A DNA stretch of 39,586 nucleotides from Cephaloticoccus sp. (GCA_021734075.1 JAIPJW010000016.1:1-39586); one strand, 5' to 3'; shown: positions 1 through 9,872, counted from the first letter of the stretch. Notes: generated from the sequence alone by a model not told the origin. Program-made: numbers and translations.

Positions 1-1
1 G

Positions 2-1429
2 CCCGTAGCCTACAATGACGTGGATTACTGCCTGCGGGCCGGCCAGGCCGGTTATCGCTCGGTCATCACTCCGCAGGCGGTGCTGCGCCACATCGGCAGT
101 GCCACCCGCGGCAACACCTATGAGGAAAAGGAACACCTCGATTTCATCGCCCGCCATGGCGAAACCATTGATCCCCATCTCAACGAGGCGTTGGATTTTC
201 CCCCGCGCAATCTGCCCCTCAACCCCTACTTTCAGCGCTACGCCCATACGGCCCGGCCCTTCCGCGCCTTGGTGGTCACGCACAATCTCAATTTTGAGGG
301 GGCGCCCATCTTCATCTTCGAACTGGCCCGTTACCTCGCCGAACAACCAGGGGTAACGGTCACGGTCGTTTCCCCGGAGGAAGGCCCGCTGCGCGCGCGA
401 TTTGTCGAAGCCGGACTTAACGTGGAACTGTGGGACGTTTCCAGCCTGACGGGCGCACAAACTCCGGTAGCGTTTAATGCCGCCCTGAAATCGTTTGCGA
501 GTTCCCGCTCCTGGGACGAAACCGACGTCTTTATCTGCAGCACCATGCTCACTTGGTGGGCGGTCCATTTGGCCGAATGCGTCGGTAAACCCACCGCCCT
601 TTATTGCCATGAGAGCAATGCCGTGCGGCGCTTCTTCCAACCCATCCTGCCCACCCCGATGCACACCTTGGTCGAGGCGGCCTTCCGCCAGGCCACCCGC
701 GTCGTATTTACCGCCCGTTCCACTCATGCCATTCATGAGGAACTTAATGACGGCGACAATTTCCGGACCCTCGCCAGTTGGGTTGACTTTGCCCGGATCG
801 AAGCTTTCTCCGCAGCCCATTCACTTGCTGAATTGCGGCGCAAACATGGACTGGATCCCGCGGCGGTCGTGGTCGTCAACATCGGCTCCGTCTGCGAGCG
901 CAAAGGTCAACACATCTACATCCGGGGTATCGATCTTTTGCGCAAGGACCTCCCGGCTCTTTTCCCCGGACGCAAAGTGCAATGGGCCATGGTCGGAGCC
1001 CGGGATGGGCTCTACATGGAGACCTTGCAGGAGGACATTCAACTGATGGGTCTGCAGGATGAAGTTATGATTTTCCCTGAGACTCCGGACATCTACGATT
1101 TCTATCGTCTGGCCGATCTGCTGGTGTGCACGAGTTTCGAGGAATCGTTTCCCCGCGTAATTTTGGAGGCGATGGTTTTTGGCAACCGTATCGTCAGCAC
1201 CGATGTGAATGGCATCGCCGAAATGCTGACCAACACGGACGAGGCCCACCTCACGCCCGCGGGTGATCCGTTCAAACTGGCCACGGCCCTCAAACTCGCG
1301 CTAACGGACCATTTCGCCGGTGATACCAAAATGATTTCGATGGCGCGCGCTCGCGCGGCCCGGCACTATCATCATGCCCGGGCATTCCCACGTCACCTTG
1401 AGGTGGTTCGAGAGGCCTGGCTCGGATGA
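2..1429 (+). CDS. GT2-GT4 fusion glycosyltransferase (5' truncated by window edge)
   Basis: This is the C-terminal 475 residues of a large cytoplasmic glycosyltransferase whose beginning lies left of the window. The reading frame is open to base 2, and the first residues, VAYNDVDYCLR, match the end of the second GT2 domain of the 1292-residue protein at 5988-9866, so a GTG at 20 is not the true start. Residues from about 90 (THNLNFEGAP) to the end form a GT4 (GT-B fold) domain. Its marks are CHES in the acceptor region, NIGSVCERKG for the donor-binding half, and the E-x7-E motif in EESFPRVILEAM. GT4 enzymes are retaining and use nucleotide sugars. Substrate cannot be read from the sequence. 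The next gene starts 10 bases after the stop, so they are probably one operon. Confidence 0.9.
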   Translation, partial: PVAYNDVDYCLRAGQAGYRSVITPQAVLRHIGSATRGNTYEEKEHLDFIARHGETIDPHLNEALDFPPRNLPLNPYFQRYAHTARPFRALVVTHNLNFEGAPIFIFELARYLAEQPGVTVTVVSPEEGPLRARFVEAGLNVELWDVSSLTGAQTPVAFNAALKSFASSRSWDETDVFICSTMLTWWAVHLAECVGKPTALYCHESNAVRRFFQPILPTPMHTLVEAAFRQATRVVFTARSTHAIHEELNDGDNFRTLASWVDFARIEAFSAAHSLAELRRKHGLDPAAVVVVNIGSVCERKGQHIYIRGIDLLRKDLPALFPGRKVQWAMVGARDGLYMETLQEDIQLMGLQDEVMIFPETPDIYDFYRLADLLVCTSFEESFPRVILEAMVFGNRIVSTDVNGIAEMLTNTDEAHLTPAGDPFKLATALKLALTDHFAGDTKMISMARARAARHYHHARAFPRHLEVVREAWLG

Positions 1430-1439
1430 TGCCAACCTG

Positions 1440-3689
1440 ATGCACGACACCGCTTTCAGTTCTTCACAGATTGAAGCTCCGACCCCAGGCACCACAGTGG
1501 CCCCGGGCTGGCAAATTATCCGCGGTTGGGTCTGGCCCAAGGCCGGTGGACATTTTGTGGATGTGCGGGCCAGGGTGGAAGGTCGAATATTCCCGGGTAT
1601 TCATGGCCGTTCCCGACCGGACCTCGCCGCCCACTTTGGCACCGGACGACAATTGGCGCTGGCCGAATTCGGCATCTGTCTTGAGCTTCACCCCGGTTCA
1701 AGCGAGATAACCTTTGAGGTGCTTGAACTCGAGGGGCGTTGGGCTCCCTTTCAGTCAGTCACCTATCAGGTCGAAGGGCTGATAAACCATTTGGCCACGC
1801 TACCCAGTCCGCGCCCGCTGCGGTGGCATGACTTTGGCCGCGGACTCGATTACTTGTTGCGTTGGCGCCGCACCCGTCCCGAAACGCCTTGGGTAAAACT
1901 CGCTGTGGAACTGGCCGCGGAGCTCCCTCTGGCGCAGGATTTGATGCATCCTCCGGAACCATTTATCGGTCATGCCGATGAGCCCGCCGTGATCAACAGC
2001 AGCCGCTTCGGTCGCATTCCCATGGTCGGTTATTTGTTTCACACCACCGGCATCATTCAGCGCCTTTGGGCAACCGCCGATCTGCAGGCCTTGCAGCCCA
2101 TTACACTGGGTCGCAATACCGACAATCTGGCACCTCATTTTCCCCAGTATCCCCAGGCAACCACCTCAGGTTACGAGGGGTATGTGGACGTGCCCGCCCA
2201 ACTCCCCAACCCCGTCACCCTACGGCTCTACGCCGAGACGCCCGACGGGATGTTGCACCTGGTGCAGGTGCGCCGGACCAGACGTCATGACGCTGAAATG
2301 GAAAAACATCCCCCGGTCGACGCGACACCGGAAAATTTCACAGCCGCGCTCTTGGCCTGGGAAAGCGCACTGCGGGTGCGTGGCATCGCCGTAACCCACG
2401 ATGCTGAACTTGCCCGCATCGTGGTGGAATTGCGTGCGGGTTATCTCCACCAACAAAACTTGCAATCCACACCGCCGCGCAAGCCACCGGCAATCATACT
2501 GAATTCTGCCGCCCGACCACCAGCCCGTATCATCCTGGCGACCCACAACCTCAATCTGGAAGGAGCTCCTTTGTTTCTGCTCGACTTGGCCCGGCACCTC
2601 GCTGTCGGCGGCGCAGAACTCACCGTGGTCAGTGCAGAAGATGGTGTGCTGCGGGAACGTTTTGCGGCCCTTGGCGCGGTCATTCATATCGTCAACGCAG
2701 GACCAGTGTTTGGAGCGACCAGTGCCGGCGCGGCCCAAACTGCACTGGTCGAGCTCGGTCGGGCATTCGACTTCGGATTAGCCGATCTGGTGATCACCAA
2801 CACCTTCACCACTTTCTGGGCGGTCCATGCCGCCAAGCTCGCTCAGCGGCATGTGCTCAGCTATGTGCATGAAAGCACCAGCCCGGCGGCCTTCTATGGC
2901 CGCACCCTCCATCCAGCTGTGCTGGGCCTCATCGATGAGGCCTTGGAGAAGGCTGACGCCATATCCTTCACCAGTGCTGCCACCCGCAGTTACCACGCAC
3001 GGGCCGATCGTCCGCTCAATGCCGTGTTGACCTCCGGATGGGTGGATCTGCGAGCGATAGACCAATGGCGGGAAGCACATCCTCGCGCCGGAATCCGGCA
3101 AAAATTCGACGTCAAACCCGACGAATTGCTCGTCACCAATATCGGCACGGTGTGCGATCGCAAAGGACAACTGGGTTTCGCCCGGGCCGTGGACCTGTTT
3201 AACCGTCGAAATCCAGAGTTGGCGGCACGAACCCGCTTCATCCTGTTGGGTGGAAGAAAATCCACTTTTGATGACATCCTGCGGGAGACCCTCAAAGGAT
3301 TGAACGTGCCAAATCTTGAAGTGCATCCCGAGCAATCTGACTATCTCGGCTACTATACCGCGGCCGATCTTACGGTCTGCTCCAGTTATGAGGAGTCCTC
3401 GCCCCGCGTAGTGTTCGAAGCCATGGCTTGTGGCGTGCCCCTGCTCGCCTCCGCAATACCCGGTATCAGTGAGATCGTAACAGACGAGGTGGAGGCCATG
3501 CTTGCGCCACCGGGTGATACGACCGCCTGGGCCGATGCCTTGGCCCGCATGTTGAACTCCAGTGATCTGGGTGCAAATCTGTCAACCCGGGCCCGGGGCC
3601 GGGTCGAAACCCACTATGCGGCTGAAAAAGTGCTGCCACTTCACACCGCTCTCGCGTGCGCTGTGGCTGCCGGCCAATTTGCATCATGA
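1440..3689 (+). CDS. GT4 glycosyltransferase with two N-terminal beta-modules
   Basis: Predicted cytoplasmic retaining glycosyltransferase of 749 residues. The frame is open from an ATG at 1374, but that start would overlap the previous gene by 56 bases. The ATG at 1440 lies 10 bases after the previous stop and matches where the paralogs begin. Residues about 23-110 (GWQIIRGWVWP onward) and 187-283 form two beta-rich modules also found in the next two genes; their function is unknown and a sugar-binding role is a guess. The GT4 domain starts near residue 361 (ATHNLNLEGAPLF) and ends with the E-x7-E motif EESSPRVVFEAM near residue 652. It has the family GTVCDRKG turn. The gene overlaps the next one by ATGA, implying translational coupling. 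Acceptor and sugar are unknown. Confidence 0.88.
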   Translation: MHDTAFSSSQIEAPTPGTTVAPGWQIIRGWVWPKAGGHFVDVRARVEGRIFPGIHGRSRPDLAAHFGTGRQLALAEFGICLELHPGSSEITFEVLELEGRWAPFQSVTYQVEGLINHLATLPSPRPLRWHDFGRGLDYLLRWRRTRPETPWVKLAVELAAELPLAQDLMHPPEPFIGHADEPAVINSSRFGRIPMVGYLFHTTGIIQRLWATADLQALQPITLGRNTDNLAPHFPQYPQATTSGYEGYVDVPAQLPNPVTLRLYAETPDGMLHLVQVRRTRRHDAEMEKHPPVDATPENFTAALLAWESALRVRGIAVTHDAELARIVVELRAGYLHQQNLQSTPPRKPPAIILNSAARPPARIILATHNLNLEGAPLFLLDLARHLAVGGAELTVVSAEDGVLRERFAALGAVIHIVNAGPVFGATSAGAAQTALVELGRAFDFGLADLVITNTFTTFWAVHAAKLAQRHVLSYVHESTSPAAFYGRTLHPAVLGLIDEALEKADAISFTSAATRSYHARADRPLNAVLTSGWVDLRAIDQWREAHPRAGIRQKFDVKPDELLVTNIGTVCDRKGQLGFARAVDLFNRRNPELAARTRFILLGGRKSTFDDILRETLKGLNVPNLEVHPEQSDYLGYYTAADLTVCSSYEESSPRVVFEAMACGVPLLASAIPGISEIVTDEVEAMLAPPGDTTAWADALARMLNSSDLGANLSTRARGRVETHYAAEKVLPLHTALACAVAAGQFAS
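2550..2575 (+). repeat. 26-base exact repeat, copy 1, inside a GT4 domain
   Basis: The 26 bases encoding LNLEGAPLF at the start of the GT4 domain are identical, including codon choice, to positions 8736-8761 in the 1292-residue enzyme. The flanking sequence diverges at synonymous sites. This suggests shared recent ancestry or local gene conversion between the two paralogs. Confidence 0.75.
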
Positions 3690-5929
3690 CCGAAAAATTC
3701 GGCTGGCAGTTTGATCTCGAAGTGCATCCTCCAGGCTGGAATTTTCCCGCCGGGAAGTCCTGGGTGGCCGGCTGGTTGTGGTCGAATGAAGGTCGTCTGA
3801 TTTCAGATCTGCGGGCCTGGATCGATGGTCGGTCCTTTCTGGCCATTCATGGTCTGCCCAAGCCCGGACTTGACGAACGTTTCCTGCAACACCCCGGCCC
3901 GCCGTATCTGGGTTTCACCATCCAAATCAATCCCCACGCCGGGGCCCGTTTGTTCCGTTTCGAAGTGCGGGATGAGCACGGAAACTGGCGTGAGCTCTTT
4001 CGCACTCCCATCACGGTTGATCCCCAAGCCGGGCCATGCCCCCGGCCCAAAACCCTGGCTGGAATCCTGCCGATCCAAATGGATTCTTTGCTGCGCCACC
4101 ATGCTGCCCATCCCGACAGACCCTGGGCGGTGCTGGCTGATGAAACTGTTTCGACCGCGCTCGGCGAGCCGCTGGATTCCCTGCCCAATCCGCCTTTCCA
4201 TGGCGCTCTTGAGGAACCACGGGAAATTGGCTGGGTTCGCTACGGACGCATCTCGGTGACCGGCTGGCTGGCCCATCGCACGTCCAAAATCATTCGGGTC
4301 ACCGCGATGATTGACCCCGTCCTCGAGGTCTCCCTGCTGCATGGCCTGCACCGCACGGACATCGATGGTGTTTTCGCGGACCTGCCCGGGCGAGAGACAT
4401 CGGCCTTTCTCGGGCTGGTGGATTTACCCACCAGTTCCAGCACCCCCGCACTCTTGAAAGTTTTCGCGGAACTCGAAAACGGCGAGAAGCACCTGGTCTT
4501 TGCGCAGCGCTTCTCGCCCCGAATTCTTGCCGGTGCCGAGTCGCCCCTGCCGCCGCTGTCGAAGGCAACTTACCTCTCCGCGCTCTGGGCCCTTTACCGT
4601 TCAGTGTCCCGGCACCACCTGCCCAAATCACCCTGGTCGGAATTGCGCCCGGCCCTGCGCAGCGCGTGGGAAAGTTTTGCGACTGAGGCACCGGCCAGTC
4701 GCAGCCCAAAGGCAGTCATGGCACCAGAGCTGCCAGCCGAAAATGCCAACACCCCTCTCCAGGTGATGGTGGTGACGCACAACCTCAATTTCGAAGGCGC
4801 CCCGTGGTTCATTTTTGAGCTGGCTTGTTTCCTCGCCTACACGCCTGGAACAAGGGTGCGCATTGTTTCTCCGCAGGAGGGTCCATTGCGGGCGGTCTTC
4901 GAGCAGGCCGGGTTGCCGGTGCAAGTCATCAATGTTGATGCGGTGCTCGCCGCCCAAACCCCGGAGGAATTCCACTCGGCCCTCGCCAATGCCACAAGCA
5001 GTCTGCCCTGGGCGACAACCGATATCGTGATCGGCAACACCATGGTTACTTTTTGGGCCGTGCATGCGGCCCGGTTGGCGGGGAAAGCAGCCTTGCTTTA
5101 CGTCCATGAAAGCTCCCCTGTCCGACGCTTTTTTGCCCGACATCTGGCGCCCGCAATTTTGACCATCGCAGAGGAGGCTTTTCGTCTCGCCGATCGCGTG
5201 GTCTACACGGCCGCTTCCACTCAGGCTGTGCATGCCCGGATCAATCGTGGCGGTAATGCTGTGCTGATGCCCAGTTGGGTGGACGTCGCGCGGGTGGATG
5301 CCTTTGTTTCCAGTCATGAGGCCGCATCCCTTCGGCGCAAACATGGGCTCGATCCCAATGCGGTGTTGTTGGTGAACATCGGTTCACTTTGCGAACGCAA
5401 AGGGCAGCACATTTTCATCCAAGCGGCCGACCTGCTGAAGGAGGAACTCGGCTTCACCTATCCGGACTGCAATATTGTATTTGTCATGGTGGGATCCCGT
5501 CCTGGGCTCTATTTGGAAATGCTGGCCAAGGAAGTGACCCGGCGCGGTCTGGCCGCCCGGGTTACCTTCGTGCCTGAAACCGGCGAGATCTTCGATTTCT
5601 ACCGCATGGCCGACATTTTCGTCTGCACCAGCTTTGAAGAATCATTTCCCCGCGTGCTCTTGGAGTCGGCCGCTTTCGGTTTGCCGATCGTTACGACCAA
5701 TGTGAACGGAATCCCGGAAATGCTGGCGACCGACGAAGCGTGGCTGACCCCGCCGGGTGACCGATATCGACTGGCGGCAGCCATCAAGTCGGCCTTGGAG
5801 GCCCATTTTGCCGGCGACCGGTCCCGATCCACCAAGGCGCGCGCCAAGGTGATGCGGAAATACCATCAGAAGAATTCATTGCCCCTCCACGCCACGCTCG
5901 CTCGGGCCGCTGCCCACCGGCACCCTTGA
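3686..5929 (+). CDS. GT4 glycosyltransferase with two N-terminal beta-modules
   Basis: A 747-residue paralog of the preceding protein with the same plan: beta-module 1 (about residues 24-115, signature WVAGWLWS), beta-module 2 (about 185-280, RISVTGWLAH), then a GT4 domain from residue 358 (VVTHNLNFEGAPWF). The catalytic-site markers VHES, NIGSLCERKG and EESFPRVLLESAAFG are all present, so the enzyme looks active. The frame opens at 3656, but the ATG at 3686 overlaps the upstream TGA as ATGA and matches the paralogs, so I chose it. Its GT4 domain is closer to that of the first, truncated gene (both have FVPETGEIFDFYR-like or FPETPDIYDFYR segments) than to its immediate upstream neighbour. It is likely one of several sequential transferases acting on the same glycan. 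Confidence 0.9.
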   Translation: MTEKFGWQFDLEVHPPGWNFPAGKSWVAGWLWSNEGRLISDLRAWIDGRSFLAIHGLPKPGLDERFLQHPGPPYLGFTIQINPHAGARLFRFEVRDEHGNWRELFRTPITVDPQAGPCPRPKTLAGILPIQMDSLLRHHAAHPDRPWAVLADETVSTALGEPLDSLPNPPFHGALEEPREIGWVRYGRISVTGWLAHRTSKIIRVTAMIDPVLEVSLLHGLHRTDIDGVFADLPGRETSAFLGLVDLPTSSSTPALLKVFAELENGEKHLVFAQRFSPRILAGAESPLPPLSKATYLSALWALYRSVSRHHLPKSPWSELRPALRSAWESFATEAPASRSPKAVMAPELPAENANTPLQVMVVTHNLNFEGAPWFIFELACFLAYTPGTRVRIVSPQEGPLRAVFEQAGLPVQVINVDAVLAAQTPEEFHSALANATSSLPWATTDIVIGNTMVTFWAVHAARLAGKAALLYVHESSPVRRFFARHLAPAILTIAEEAFRLADRVVYTAASTQAVHARINRGGNAVLMPSWVDVARVDAFVSSHEAASLRRKHGLDPNAVLLVNIGSLCERKGQHIFIQAADLLKEELGFTYPDCNIVFVMVGSRPGLYLEMLAKEVTRRGLAARVTFVPETGEIFDFYRMADIFVCTSFEESFPRVLLESAAFGLPIVTTNVNGIPEMLATDEAWLTPPGDRYRLAAAIKSALEAHFAGDRSRSTKARAKVMRKYHQKNSLPLHATLARAAAHRHP

Positions 5930-5987
5930 CTGACATAGCCGGGCTTGCCCTTGATCTCCAGTCCGGCCTTATTGCTATCCCCGCACC

Positions 5988-8900
5988 GTGAACGAAAACG
6001 ACGCCTATATCTTTGATGTGGAAAAGCCCGACTCATGGGTTTTTACCGGTGAACCGGTATGGATCAGCGGCTGGTTCCTGACCAAAACAGGGGCGATATT
6101 TTCCGACATCCGCGCGCTCATCGCCGGTGTGCCGCACATGGGTATACTGGGGATGCCGCGTCCCGAGATCGAACAGCAATACCGCGGATTTACCGGTCTG
6201 CCTCACGCCGGCTTCCTCCTCCGAGTGGCGCCTCCGCGTGGCGCCACGGACCTGCGCATTGAGTTACTCGATGCCGGCCACCATTGGGTGGAAATCTGGC
6301 GGAGCCCCATCAAGGTGCGCAAGGGACCAAGTCGGCCAGCCCATTACAATCCCGCGCTATTGCCAGATCACCTGCATCGCCTGCTCCAGGCCCGGCGGGC
6401 TGATCCCGCCGGTGGTTTGAATCTACTCGCCACCAAGCTCATCCTTGAAGGTGCGGCGGTGCCACTCGATACCCTGCCCAATCCACCCTTCTACGGTGCC
6501 TTGGAAAAACCCGAGTTGATCGGCGGTTCACAATACGGCAAAGTGCGCGTTGAGGGATGGATCATCCACCAAGAGCAGCGTATTCGCCGCTTGGTGGCCA
6601 GCACCCATCCGCTGGTGGAAAATGAACTTGATTACGGCGACCGCGAGCGAGCGGAGGCGGCGCTCCTGTTCCCCGGTCATCCTCATGCCGGCCGCTCACA
6701 ATATTTTGGCATGCTCGATCTGGATGAATTCGCGCCCGGACCGGCCGTCATCAAGATGTTTGCCGAGCTTGAGGACGGCACCTGTCACCTGGTCTTCACC
6801 CGACGTTTTCACGTTCGGGCCTGCCCCGTATGGGAACGCCCGCTGCCGGTCTTTCAACGGCGCGAATTTCTGGACTGTTTCCTGGCTTTGCGCACGGCCG
6901 CCCGGGAATTGCATGTCGGCATGGGTGGAGTTGCTGCGCAATGGCATGCACTCAAATCCGCCCACAAACTCTGTCGGCGCGAATCCCCGCTGTTGATTCC
7001 CGTCCTCACCTCTCAGCGGGAACCTTACGAGATTTGGCAGCAAAACAATGCGCTGACCCCACGACTGGTTGAAGCACTCGCGGTCGCGGCACACAAAATC
7101 GGCGCCGGCCCAGCTTTCACCGTATTGGTTGACACGCACAACTGCACTCAAATCCAAGTCGACTTTCTGGCCACTTCCTTGCTCGCCCAGATTTATCCGC
7201 ATTGGCAGGCGCATTTTGTTGGTCCCCTGATTCCTGCCAGACCCGATCTCCGTTTCCACCAACATGCCACATCCAATCACGACACTATAATAACAAGCGG
7301 GCTCAATTTGGTCTTGGAGAATTCCACCGGCAGTCACCTCTGTTTTCTCCCGGGACATTCGCAACTCAGTCCCGACGCGCTGCTGGAGATAGCCGAACGG
7401 ATCGTGGCGCTACCCGGTCTGGAGCTGATTTACACGGATGAGGATCGCGTGGACGTGGCGGGGCGGCGCAGCCATCCAGATTTCAAACCGGACTGGAGCC
7501 CCGCGTTAATGCTTTCAGGTCTCTTCCCCGGTCTGCTCAGTGTTATCCGACGGGAACGGGCGCGAGAGTTGGGGGGATTTCGCGCAGCATTTTCCGACGT
7601 GGGCTGGCACGACCTGCTGCTGCGCTTGAGTGATCATTTGGAATCCGACCAGGTGGCCCATGTGCCGCTGGTCTGTCACCACGCTTGCGCGGAAATCCCC
7701 CGCGAATTGGGCCTTGAACATCCGACTTATGAACAGGCCCGCCAAGCCTTGAACGAAACCATCCAGCGTCGTGGTTGGTTGGCCGCCCCCTTCCTTCCCG
7801 AGACCGGTCATATTCGGCGGCAATGTTTCCACCAATTGCGCTGGGACCGCACCTTGCTGTCCCGATTGCCCGTGACCATTGTCATCCCGACCCGCGACCG
7901 CCTGCATCTGTTGCAGGAATGTATCGAGCGGCTTGAGGAAACCGTGATTTGGGACCATGTCCGCCTGGTGATCGTGGACGACCATTCCCGGGATCCTGAT
8001 GCCCTGCGCTACCTCGAACAAATCCAACTGCGCCCAGATTTGCTGTGCACCGTGGTCCGCTTGGCCGATTCCCACGCCCCGTTCAATTACTCCCGGCTCG
8101 TCAACGCCGCGCTCCCCTTTCTGGAGACTCCCCTGGTGCTCCACCTCAACAACGATGTTAATGCACTGGAACCCGGCTGGCTCGAGGAAATGGTCGCTTG
8201 GTTCATCCAACCCGATGTCGGGGTCGTTGGCGCGAAACTCATTTTCCCCGATCGCACCCTCAACCACACCGGCATAGTCATTGGACCGCATGGTGGTCTG
8301 GCCGACACGCCTTGGGCTCGCCTGCCCGAGCAGGAAATTGCCCCGGCCTGGCATGCCGTCACGCGCGAAGTATCCGCGGTCACCGGAGCATGCCTGCTGA
8401 CCCGCACTGATCTTTACCGGAAACTCGGGGGTTTTGATGAGGGAGAGTTCGGGGTAGCCTACAACGACGTGGACTATTGCCTGCGCGTGCGCCGAGCCGG
8501 CCAACGTGTGCTCTACACTCCTCAGGCCAAGCTCATGCACTGGGGCAGCGCTACGCGCGGCGTCACCTTTGACGACAGGGAACACATCGCTTGGCTCCAG
8601 CGCTATGCCGGCTATGCGGACCCTTATTTCAAATCAAACCTGCAACTAGACGGCAATCGGGTGCGTTGCCGACCCGAGGGTGGCATGCGGCCGGAACAGG
8701 TGGGGCACATGCGCGTGCTCCTGATAACGCACAATCTCAATCTGGAAGGAGCTCCTTTGTTCCTGTTGGAATATGCCACCCACCTGGCTCGGGTTGAAGG
8801 CTTCAAGCTGGAGGTGCTGGCCGGACAGGACGGCCCATTGCGCTCGGCCTACGTAGCGCTGGGAGCCCATCTCACCGTCATTAATCCCGGCTTGCTGATG

Positions 8901-9866
8901 CAAGCACCCGACCGTGACACCTTTTACCATGAACTGGGTGAAATCTCCATCCAAGTGGACTGGGATCAGACGGATCTCGTCGTGGCCAACACCCTGTTGA
9001 GCTTTTGGGGCGTGCTTCTGGCCCGGGGCGCCGGATGTCCATCTCTGTTTTATATCCACGAAAGCTCCTCCGTGTTCCGTGCGTTTGAAAACTCCCTCAC
9101 CCTTCGGCTGCACGCTCTGGTGCATGAGGCTTTGCAGAGCGCCACGCGCACGCTGTTCCTTTGCACTGCGACCCAAGACTACTACGCGGATGATGACCGA
9201 AACAATTTTCGCATCGTGCCAAGTTGGATCGGGATCGCTGACGTTGATGACTTCCGCGTCCACCACCAACGCGAGGCCATGCGCAACAAGCACGGTCTGG
9301 CAATTGATGAGGTGGTTATCGCGAACATTGGCACCGTGTGTGAACGCAAGGGGCTGCATATCTTCATTCGGGCCATCCATCAATTCAACCTACGCTATCG
9401 GGGCCCAAAGCCGGTCCATTTTTTGATGGTCGGTGCACGGGAAGGCATCTATCTCGACCTGCTGAAAAGGGATATAGCGCGTCTGGGGCTCGACAACCTG
9501 ACCCTCGTGCCTGAAACCCGGGAGGTTTTTGATTTTTTCACGGCCAGTGACATGTTCGTCTGCACCAGCTACGAGGAATCGTTCCCCCGCGTCGTGATGG
9601 AGGCGATGGCATTCGGCACACCAATCGTTTCGACCGATGTGCATGGCATTCCCGAATTGATCGGCCAACGCCAGGATGGATATCTGGTCAAACCGGGCGA
9701 CGCCGAAGGACTGGCCACCATGATGTTGACCTGTCTGGCCAAGGAACGGAGCGGAAAATCCCTCGCGCCCACCGCAAACTCGAAAGTGCGCCGCTACCAC
9801 GATGCGTCCCGTATTCTCCCACAGCACGCCAATCTCGCCCGTGCCGCCATGCTCGTCGGTGCCTAG
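5988..9866 (+). CDS. Three-catalytic-domain glycosyltransferase (GT2-GT2-GT4) with beta-modules
   Basis: A 1292-residue cytoplasmic enzyme predicted to add up to three sugars. Order: beta-module 1 (about residues 18-110) and 2 (about 183-278), a first GT2-like domain (about 370-610, with IYTDEDRVD and FKPDWSP near residue 480-500), a second GT2 domain (about 625-870, with VTIVIPTRDR, VDDHSRD, LNNDVNALEPGW and the AYNDVDYCLR end motif), and a GT4 domain from residue 908 (LLITHNLNLEGAPLF) with EESFPRVVMEAMAFG near 1198. The GT2-GT2 arrangement resembles RfbC-type O-antigen glycosyltransferases. It starts at GTG 5988, as no better in-frame start is seen; a 58-base gap precedes it without a recognisable promoter or Shine-Dalgarno. 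The truncated gene at the left edge probably has the same architecture. Substrates are unknown. Confidence 0.9.
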   Translation: MNENDAYIFDVEKPDSWVFTGEPVWISGWFLTKTGAIFSDIRALIAGVPHMGILGMPRPEIEQQYRGFTGLPHAGFLLRVAPPRGATDLRIELLDAGHHWVEIWRSPIKVRKGPSRPAHYNPALLPDHLHRLLQARRADPAGGLNLLATKLILEGAAVPLDTLPNPPFYGALEKPELIGGSQYGKVRVEGWIIHQEQRIRRLVASTHPLVENELDYGDRERAEAALLFPGHPHAGRSQYFGMLDLDEFAPGPAVIKMFAELEDGTCHLVFTRRFHVRACPVWERPLPVFQRREFLDCFLALRTAARELHVGMGGVAAQWHALKSAHKLCRRESPLLIPVLTSQREPYEIWQQNNALTPRLVEALAVAAHKIGAGPAFTVLVDTHNCTQIQVDFLATSLLAQIYPHWQAHFVGPLIPARPDLRFHQHATSNHDTIITSGLNLVLENSTGSHLCFLPGHSQLSPDALLEIAERIVALPGLELIYTDEDRVDVAGRRSHPDFKPDWSPALMLSGLFPGLLSVIRRERARELGGFRAAFSDVGWHDLLLRLSDHLESDQVAHVPLVCHHACAEIPRELGLEHPTYEQARQALNETIQRRGWLAAPFLPETGHIRRQCFHQLRWDRTLLSRLPVTIVIPTRDRLHLLQECIERLEETVIWDHVRLVIVDDHSRDPDALRYLEQIQLRPDLLCTVVRLADSHAPFNYSRLVNAALPFLETPLVLHLNNDVNALEPGWLEEMVAWFIQPDVGVVGAKLIFPDRTLNHTGIVIGPHGGLADTPWARLPEQEIAPAWHAVTREVSAVTGACLLTRTDLYRKLGGFDEGEFGVAYNDVDYCLRVRRAGQRVLYTPQAKLMHWGSATRGVTFDDREHIAWLQRYAGYADPYFKSNLQLDGNRVRCRPEGGMRPEQVGHMRVLLITHNLNLEGAPLFLLEYATHLARVEGFKLEVLAGQDGPLRSAYVALGAHLTVINPGLLMQAPDRDTFYHELGEISIQVDWDQTDLVVANTLLSFWGVLLARGAGCPSLFYIHESSSVFRAFENSLTLRLHALVHEALQSATRTLFLCTATQDYYADDDRNNFRIVPSWIGIADVDDFRVHHQREAMRNKHGLAIDEVVIANIGTVCERKGLHIFIRAIHQFNLRYRGPKPVHFLMVGAREGIYLDLLKRDIARLGLDNLTLVPETREVFDFFTASDMFVCTSYEESFPRVVMEAMAFGTPIVSTDVHGIPELIGQRQDGYLVKPGDAEGLATMMLTCLAKERSGKSLAPTANSKVRRYHDASRILPQHANLARAAMLVGA
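8736..8761 (+). repeat. 26-base exact repeat, copy 2, inside a GT4 domain
   Basis: Second copy of the segment at 2550-2575. It lies in the corresponding GT4 N-terminal loop (the EGAP motif that occupies the place of the usual glycine-rich donor loop). Confidence 0.75.
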
Positions 9867-9872
9867 CAAGCC

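Noticed and set aside
7515-8585. Open frame of 356 codons on the minus strand inside the three-domain glycosyltransferase
   Set aside because: It is the antisense shadow of a strongly supported GT2 domain. It has low-complexity composition, no family motif and no ribosome site.
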